In this document: positions 58,824-64,000 of the stretch, piece after piece
How the letters are laid out: each line of letters starts with the position of its first letter
Position numbering within the stretch: the first letter of the stretch is position 1
Assembly (NCBI GenBank): GCA_946616535.1
Contig: CAMOJA010000003.1
Coordinates: 62,001 to 126,000, forward strand
From: an uncultured Bacteroidales bacterium
Lineage (GTDB): Bacteria > Bacteroidota > Bacteroidia > Bacteroidales > Paludibacteraceae
Length of the DNA stretch: 64,000 nucleotides
Reading direction: 5' to 3'
The notes under the pieces: model-generated
The model's database searches: none
Seen by the model: the letters and a program-made list of their open reading frames with translations, nothing else
Told to the model about the DNA's origin: nothing
Program-made: the position numbers and the translations under genes

Positions 58824-60158
58824 ATGATTTCACCTTTTACCCTGCCCCCGGAGGCCTCTGCACAAGCAGCTGCAACGCTTATAATAAATAAGGTACACGC
58901 GTACATGCGCGCGAACCCTCAAAGCGAACTTCATCGTCTTGGGAAGATGTTCGGCGTGCTGGTGGTCGAGAAAGACGGCGTATGGCAGACGGATGACGGC
59001 GTGTCTTTTATCGCCGCGTTCTCGGCACAATTAGACGGTCGGTACGACCATGAGGGTTTTGTACCGCCGGTGTATGAGATGAAGACACCGCCCATCGGCA
59101 CAAGCAAAGAGGAGTCGCGGCGACTGCAACGGCTGTTGTTTGCGCAATACCACCTGCTGAACGGCAAGGGCGAGCGCCGCAACCTGCTGGAGATCTTCCA
59201 AAACGAACAACCCATCCTCTCCCCGGAGGAGTGGTTTAATAAAGGCGAAGGGTTAAAGGTGAAAGGCGAAGGGGACTCCTCTACTCTGCCGCCGTCGGGT
59301 GCAGGTGAGTGTTGTGCGCCGAAGTTGCTGCAGTACGCCTTTCAGCATGGGCTGAAACCGTTGGCCTTAGCGGAGTTCTGGGTCGGCGCATCGCCGGCAA
59401 ATGAGTTACGGAGGGAAGGACAGTTCTACGCGCCGTGTTCCGGGCGATGCGTACCTATCTTGCGATTTATGATGCAGGGCTTAGAAGTGGAGAAACCCGC
59501 CCAAGAAAACCGTACCGAAGACTTGTGCCGGCGGATTGAAGTGCTCTACGAAGATGCGTCTCTTATGGTTGTCAATAAGCCCGCAGGGCTCTTGTCGGTA
59601 CCGGGCAAGACGGAGGAACTCTCCCTGTCTGCCTATCTGAAGATACAAAATGGCTACGCGTATCTCATGCCGGCGCACCGCCTGGACCAAGACACCAGCG
59701 GCCTTATCGTCCTTGCCAAGACGGAAGAGGTTTATAAAGCGCTGCAATCATACTTCCAACGGCGCGACATCCTCAAACGCTATGAGGCGCTGATTAAGGG
59801 CGAAAGGCTAAAGGATGAAGGAGTGATTGAGTTACCGCTGCTGCCGAATCCCTTTGACCGACCGCGGCAGATGGTCTCCCGGGAGCACGGCAAACCGGCA
59901 CTCACACGCTATATCATCCGCGAGCGGCGTGCTGATGGTACGATCTTCGTGGATTTCTACCCTATGACCGGTCGCACGCATCAACTGCGAGTTCATGCGG
60001 CGCATCCGGAGGGTCTGAACGCACCGATCCTCGGCGATAGGCTGTACGGCAACGGCATGGAGGAGAGTGACCGCCTGATGCTTCATGCCGCAGAGATCCG
60101 TTTCGTACACCCCGTAACCAAAAAAGAGATGCATTTCTGCATCCCTTCTCCATTCTAA
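58824..60158 (+). CDS. RluA-family pseudouridine synthase, long form
   Basis: A 444-aa pseudouridine synthase. The start at 58824 (MISPFTLPPEASAQ) is chosen because the longer frame runs through the promoter. An N-terminal extension of about 235 residues of unknown role (LHRLGKMFGVLVVEKDGVWQ) precedes the catalytic domain. The latter has VVNKPAGLLSVPG, the active-site motif AHRLDQDTSGLIVLAKT and GRTHQLRVHAAH. Two stretches look repeat-derived: KGEGLKVKGEGDSSTLPPSG (about 140-160) and KGERLKDEG (about 326-334). Long forms like this are common in Bacteroidetes. It ends 2 bases from the convergent kinase gene. Confidence 0.9.
   Translation: MISPFTLPPEASAQAAATLIINKVHAYMRANPQSELHRLGKMFGVLVVEKDGVWQTDDGVSFIAAFSAQLDGRYDHEGFVPPVYEMKTPPIGTSKEESRRLQRLLFAQYHLLNGKGERRNLLEIFQNEQPILSPEEWFNKGEGLKVKGEGDSSTLPPSGAGECCAPKLLQYAFQHGLKPLALAEFWVGASPANELRREGQFYAPCSGRCVPILRFMMQGLEVEKPAQENRTEDLCRRIEVLYEDASLMVVNKPAGLLSVPGKTEELSLSAYLKIQNGYAYLMPAHRLDQDTSGLIVLAKTEEVYKALQSYFQRRDILKRYEALIKGERLKDEGVIELPLLPNPFDRPRQMVSREHGKPALTRYIIRERRADGTIFVDFYPMTGRTHQLRVHAAHPEGLNAPILGDRLYGNGMEESDRLMLHAAEIRFVHPVTKKEMHFCIPSPF
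59245..59280 (+). repeat. AAAGGCGAAGGG-type repeat in the long rluA-like gene
   Basis: AAAGGCGAAGGGTTAAAGG is followed at once by a second diverged unit, TGAAAGGCGAAGGGG. A related tract, AAGGGCGAAAGGCTAAAGG, occurs at about 59798-59817 in the same gene. Both keep frame and encode Lys/Gly/Glu-rich linkers. Confidence 0.5.
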
Positions 60159-60159
60159 C

Positions 60160-62835
60160 TTACGACTCGCTGTTATTCGAATCGCTGTTATTCGAGTCCT
60201 TATTCTGCGACTCTTCGTCGTCTTCGTCGTGGTGGTAGTAGTAATACGAGCGCACCGCTTTGTCATCACCGACGAGCTTGCCGTAGATCTTACCATAGAC
60301 CTTACCGTATCGGCGTGACTTCTTGTTCGTGCTACCATAACCTCCGTAGCCGTAACCGCCGTAGCCGCCGTAGCCGAGGTGTCCGTAGCCGTAGCCGCCG
60401 TAACCGCCGTAGCCGTAGCCGTAACCTGAGCCGTACGAGTGACGACCTTCCGTCGGAATATCCGAGAGGACGAGCTGCACTTTCTCCGGCGCATCGATCA
60501 CTTCGGTCATCTGCTCCAGGGTCTGCTTGCAGAAGGATTTATTGGTCTGCATACAACGGATGACGAAGAGGCACAGGTCACTCTGCTCAATCACCGCATA
60601 CGCATCCGGCACCAGACCGATAGGCGAGGTATCGATGACGATAAAATCATATATCTCACGGGCTTTGGCGATGGTCTCACGCAGCTTGTCGGAGTGCACC
60701 AACTCGCCTGGGTTCGGCGGGATCGTTCCGGCACGCACGAAGTCAAAGCCGAAAGGTGTGTCGTGAACGAATATATCCTCCACTTCGCAATCGCCGATCA
60801 AGTAGTTCGACGCACCGTTACCGTTCTCCAGACCAAGTTTGGTGTGGATATTCGGCTTACGAAGGTCGAGATCGACCAATAAGGTCTTCTTACCGGTCAT
60901 GGCATACAGCGCTGCGAGGTTCGTCGAGAGGAAGGTCTTACCATCGCCGGACTCCGTAGAGGTGACGCAGATAACCATCTTCTCCTTACGTTTCAGCACA
61001 AACTCCATACGCGTACGTATGGCGCGCAGCATCTCCGCATAACTCGATCGGGGCGAAGCGCGCACGAGTGTCGGGTTCTGGCTCTTGGCGTGACGCAGCG
61101 TACCGATCAAGCGGAACATCTTCAGTTTGACGACATCTTTCGGCGAGCGGATCTTGTTGTTGAGCAACTCGCTGAGGATGATCAACACCATCGGGATCAG
61201 GAATCCGATAATCAAATACGTACTCGTCGTCTTGGATTTGGCTTTGGCGTTCATGATCGCCGTGGTACGCGCTTTATCCATGATCGAGTTATCGGGGGTG
61301 TTGGACGCTTTCTGAATCTCAGCCTCAGCACGTTTCTGCAGGAAGAAGGTGTAGTAGTTGTCGTCGATGCGGTAGTTACGCTCGATGGCAACCATCTGGA
61401 GCTCTTTCTCCGGCAGCTGTTTGATGGATTTCTCCACCTCCGAGTAGCGGTTCTTGAGGTCGGTCTTCTCGATCTCCAAGGATGCCCTCATCGACGTCAC
61501 CACCTCTTCGATCGCCTGCTTGACGTTCTCGATGTCCTTAGTGTAGATCGCGTAGTAAACGTTCTTCTCCGTTAACTCGCCGCGTTGGATACGCAGGTCG
61601 TTGAGTTGCTGAACGAGCGTCATCAGCATCGGTTCGTTCACACCCATCGTCGTCGGCGCAATGACTGCGCCGTTCTCGATATTCTGGTGGATATACGAGA
61701 TGAGGTAGTCAAAATACGTCTCGCGCAGACGCAACTCCATCGATTTCTGCTCGTACTCGGCGATACGTCCCATGAGCTGGCCGGCATACGAGTTCACATC
61801 GACGAACTTATTCTCCTGACGGAAGTTCGTCATCGCGCCTTCGCTCACTTGCAGGGACGACTGCAGGTTATTCAACTGCTCGTTGATGAAACGGATGGAG
61901 TTCTCTGCCACCTCGTTCTTCTGCTCGAGGTTCTGCAGGAGGTAGATCTGCGCCAACTCATCGATGAACTCGCAGTCTCGTTGCGGCGTCTCACTCACTA
62001 ATGAGAGCGCCAGAACGGTTGATCCCTCCGTCACGAAGGAGAGTTGCAGCCGGCTCATGAACTCGTCCACCAGCGACTCATGCGTGCGGAAACGGAAGTA
62101 GATCTTGCCGCTGTTGACCATCAGCTCGGTCGGCCAGATGGTGATCTCAAAGAGCTTGCATTTGATCGGCTGACCATAATGCACATCTAATTCCAACGGT
62201 GTGTCTTCTTCCGTCGAAGATATATGCATCGTGCCGTCGGAGCGGAAGTTCAGCTGGAAGAGCGGACCGTACGCACGCGGGTCCACCATCTTCGGCTCAA
62301 CCAACACAGGCGTCTGACGGTACAGCTGACGGGTTTTGAAACGACCCTGGGTGATGTACTCTACGTTCAGGAAAGGCAAGGAGTCCACAACTCTGCTCAT
62401 CAGGTCGTATGACCCGAGCATGATCATCTGGTTGTTCACGTTCTTGAATCCTGCGTCCACGCCGAAACCGTTCATCAGTGCCGACGCCGAACCGCCGTAC
62501 GTGCTGCTCTCCTTGATGACAATCGTGCCCTGGGAGTAATACGTCGGGATCCATCTCCGGTTCTTGAGCATTGCCAGACCTAGCGCGATAGCAATCGCAA
62601 TCACAAACAGATACCAGTAATGCAGGAACGTAAACAACCACTCGAGCGGGTTAAAACTCATCGAGCTGTCTTCATCATCATCGCCTTTCTGCTGAAGAGG
62701 ATCCTGCTGATAGTACTGCTGATTGCCCCCTTGCTGGTAGTAATAAGCTTGGTTGCCGTAATAAGCCTGATTGCCTCCGGGCTGGTAGTAATTGTTGTTA
62801 CCACCCGGTGTGTAATATTGATTATTGTTACTCAT
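60160..62835 (-). CDS. Wzz/BY-kinase polysaccharide co-polymerase with Gly-Tyr tail
   Basis: An 891-aa bacterial tyrosine kinase for capsule or exopolysaccharide export. The first 50 residues are Asn/Gln/Tyr/Gly-rich. Then come a membrane helix, a large periplasmic Wzz domain with coiled coils, a second helix (about 555-575) and the cytoplasmic kinase. Walker A is STESGDGKTFLST (about 636), Walker A' LLVDLDLRKPN (about 662) and Walker B FIVIDTSP (about 741). The tail (about 801-865) has more than 20 tyrosines in GYG repeats and ends with a YYYY cluster plus acidic residues. BY-kinases normally have a short tyrosine cluster; this one is exaggerated. It is downstream of two export genes. Confidence 0.93.
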   Translation of the reverse strand: MSNNNQYYTPGGNNNYYQPGGNQAYYGNQAYYYQQGGNQQYYQQDPLQQKGDDDEDSSMSFNPLEWLFTFLHYWYLFVIAIAIALGLAMLKNRRWIPTYYSQGTIVIKESSTYGGSASALMNGFGVDAGFKNVNNQMIMLGSYDLMSRVVDSLPFLNVEYITQGRFKTRQLYRQTPVLVEPKMVDPRAYGPLFQLNFRSDGTMHISSTEEDTPLELDVHYGQPIKCKLFEITIWPTELMVNSGKIYFRFRTHESLVDEFMSRLQLSFVTEGSTVLALSLVSETPQRDCEFIDELAQIYLLQNLEQKNEVAENSIRFINEQLNNLQSSLQVSEGAMTNFRQENKFVDVNSYAGQLMGRIAEYEQKSMELRLRETYFDYLISYIHQNIENGAVIAPTTMGVNEPMLMTLVQQLNDLRIQRGELTEKNVYYAIYTKDIENVKQAIEEVVTSMRASLEIEKTDLKNRYSEVEKSIKQLPEKELQMVAIERNYRIDDNYYTFFLQKRAEAEIQKASNTPDNSIMDKARTTAIMNAKAKSKTTSTYLIIGFLIPMVLIILSELLNNKIRSPKDVVKLKMFRLIGTLRHAKSQNPTLVRASPRSSYAEMLRAIRTRMEFVLKRKEKMVICVTSTESGDGKTFLSTNLAALYAMTGKKTLLVDLDLRKPNIHTKLGLENGNGASNYLIGDCEVEDIFVHDTPFGFDFVRAGTIPPNPGELVHSDKLRETIAKAREIYDFIVIDTSPIGLVPDAYAVIEQSDLCLFVIRCMQTNKSFCKQTLEQMTEVIDAPEKVQLVLSDIPTEGRHSYGSGYGYGYGGYGGYGYGHLGYGGYGGYGYGGYGSTNKKSRRYGKVYGKIYGKLVGDDKAVRSYYYYHHDEDDEESQNKDSNNSDSNNSES

Positions 62836-62840
62836 AGTCG

Positions 62841-63611
62841 TTATTTATACATATAAGCCACATAGTTCAAGACGGTCGTCAAGAGCGCCACACTACTCGT
62901 GATCAGCCCGATAAAGGCGGAGTAGTTCGGTACTTTATAGAAGCTGTCTTTCGTTCTCGCCACGTAGATGACGTCATTGGGATAGACGTAATAGTATTTC
63001 GAGTCGATGATACTATTCGTTCGCATATCGAACTCGAGGATCTCCGGTTCCTGACCGCCGTCACGCGGACGGATGATACGGATATGCCGTCTGTCGCCGC
63101 TGTTCATCACATCGCCGGTCATGGCGAGTGCCTGGAAGATATTCATCTTCTCTTTGTAGATATAGAACTGTCCTGACCGTGCGTCTCCTATGACGGAGAA
63201 ATACTTGTTGTACATCGCTACCTTGACATCCACATCGGGGATGATCTCCTTGAACGCTGCACGCAGAGTGTCCTGGGCTTGTGCCTCCGTCAGACCGGCA
63301 ATCTTTATCGGCTCCAAGAACGGCATATCTACCGTTCCGTCCTGATGGATGCGGTATGAGTTGGCATACTGCGAGCTGTAACTCATTGTGTTGGCGCCGA
63401 GCATCTTACTCATCGTCTCGTCCATGGTGATGAGGCGGTAGATGATCTCGTCGTTCACGCGCAGTTTATACGGTTCGTACGGCACGGAGTCATACACCGG
63501 CAGCTTGTTGCATTTGGTCGGTTCCTGCAGGTAACCGATCACCCGGTGGCTGTAACAACCCGAGAGGGTCATTGTTACCAGTGCCAAAATCAAAACAGAT
63601 AACTTTTTCAT
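62841..63611 (-). CDS. Polysaccharide export lipoprotein (Wza/SLBB family)
   Basis: A 256-aa outer-membrane export protein: lipobox TLSGC (Cys at about residue 19), an N-terminal polysaccharide export (PES) motif YKLRVNDEIIYRLITMDETM, then an SLBB-like domain (GDARSGQFYIYKEKMNIFQA, PNDVIYVARTKDSFYKVPN) and one C-terminal hydrophobic helix (SAFIGLITSSVALLTTVLNY). It overlaps the upstream paralog by 4 bases and precedes the BY-kinase gene by 5 bases. It would form the outer-membrane exit channel. Confidence 0.92.
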   Translation of the reverse strand: MKKLSVLILALVTMTLSGCYSHRVIGYLQEPTKCNKLPVYDSVPYEPYKLRVNDEIIYRLITMDETMSKMLGANTMSYSSQYANSYRIHQDGTVDMPFLEPIKIAGLTEAQAQDTLRAAFKEIIPDVDVKVAMYNKYFSVIGDARSGQFYIYKEKMNIFQALAMTGDVMNSGDRRHIRIIRPRDGGQEPEILEFDMRTNSIIDSKYYYVYPNDVIYVARTKDSFYKVPNYSAFIGLITSSVALLTTVLNYVAYMYK

Positions 63612-64000
63612 TTGGCACCTCCTTCCGTAGTGGATGACGATTTCTTACCGTAGTACTTGTTGACGTGGTTGATACCGGTCTGTACGATCGAGTAGATGAA
63701 CACGCCAAACGAGATGGTCGCTGCCGTCACGCCGATGACTGTCGTCACGTGGTTGATACCGAAACTGTATCCCGGGATCTGACGGATATAGATAATGTCG
63801 TTCGGCTCGATGTAGTAGTACTCGGAGTTCACGAGGTCTTTCGAACGCGCGTCAAAGGTCTTGATCGTCGTCACGCCGTTCTTCTCACGCACGAGTTTGA
63901 TCTCTTTTCTGCTGTTGAACTCACCGAGGTCTCCCGCCAGAGCGAGGGCTTCGAAGATCGTCATCTTCTCTTTGTTGATCATGTACCGGCCGCTTTGTGC
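63608..64000 (-). CDS. Second polysaccharide export protein, 5' end outside window
   Basis: C-terminal 130 residues of a paralog of the next gene. The frame is open to the window edge (AQSGRYMINKEKMTIFEALA), so the protein continues upstream. It shares the SLBB-like pattern (ALAGDLGEFNSRKEIKLVRE, EPNDIIYIRQIPG) and the C-terminal helix (TVIGVTAATISFGVFIYSIV), then ends in a Ser/Thr/Gly-rich tail. Two export paralogs in tandem before one co-polymerase is a somewhat unusual but known Bacteroidales arrangement. Confidence 0.88.
   Translation of the reverse strand, partial: AQSGRYMINKEKMTIFEALALAGDLGEFNSRKEIKLVREKNGVTTIKTFDARSKDLVNSEYYYIEPNDIIYIRQIPGYSFGINHVTTVIGVTAATISFGVFIYSIVQTGINHVNKYYGKKSSSTTEGGAK

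Overview
This window looks like a chromosome segment of an uncultured or commensal Bacteroidales bacterium. The evidence is the repeated Bacteroidetes-type promoter (TTG, about 20 nt, then TAnnTTTG), the SusA-like amylase, the TonB receptors with an N-terminal carboxypeptidase-regulatory domain, the EF-G2 paralog, the BtuB/BtuG-type vitamin B12 locus and the BY-kinase/Wza capsule genes. No insertion sequence, prophage or CRISPR array was found.

Layout. 1-2114: end of a surface-polysaccharide locus (sugar epimerase, WecA-like transferase, WbuC cupin). 2122-5425: gltX and recQ. 5357-10184 (minus): ribosomal operon rplM-rpsI-rpsB-tsf with a structured leader, followed by a DUF748/AsmA-like gene. 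10229-11515: NhaC antiporter. 11921-14632: a repeat-riddled uvrA. 14627-18965 (minus): two TonB receptors. 19057-21213 (minus): EF-G2-like factor. 21367-28392 (plus): hydroxyacid dehydrogenase, lipoprotein, pepT, gcvT, patatin, TetR regulator, acyl-CoA ligase. 28554-38053 (minus): a long gene string nadE-murB-murA-hpt-dsbD-like-rlmB-rluA-pectate lyase. 38146-39456: a secreted protein with a CarboxypepD_reg domain. 39457-40844: a 1.4 kb repeat-rich stretch with a candidate non-coding RNA. 40845-47036 (minus): an accessory island with two small proteins, a WYL regulator, a coiled-coil membrane protein, a membrane protein with a possible HNH/Endo VII-like motif, an M48 protease and a YaaW-family protein. 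47378-47823: tRNA-Gly(CCC) and RNase P RNA. 47951-51334: BrkB-family membrane protein, SusA-like amylase, CWC protein. 51339-57260 (minus): cobalamin riboswitch with a BtuB/BtuG/DUF4465/BtuF-like uptake operon. 57261-60158: DUF1846 and a second RluA-family gene. 60160-64000 (minus): capsule/exopolysaccharide export genes, running off the window.

The main discovery candidates are as follows. (1) A family of short hairpin repeats (ACAGACC, a variable stem-loop, then TGACAGA) sits in frame inside five different protein-coding genes. Stem bases change on both sides while pairing is kept. In one gene the repeat encodes much of a lipoprotein signal peptide. (2) The 40.8-47.0 kb island has two promoters carrying the same GGACA-N5-TGTCC palindrome at the same distance from the -7 box, and a third promoter lies between 9-bp inverted repeats. 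Its nuclease-like/membrane/WYL operon may be an undescribed defence or stress system. (3) A 146-bp directly repeated element carries its own terminator, and a perfect promoter about 430 bp upstream of one copy predicts a non-coding RNA.

All functional calls come from reading motifs by eye. No database search was run.
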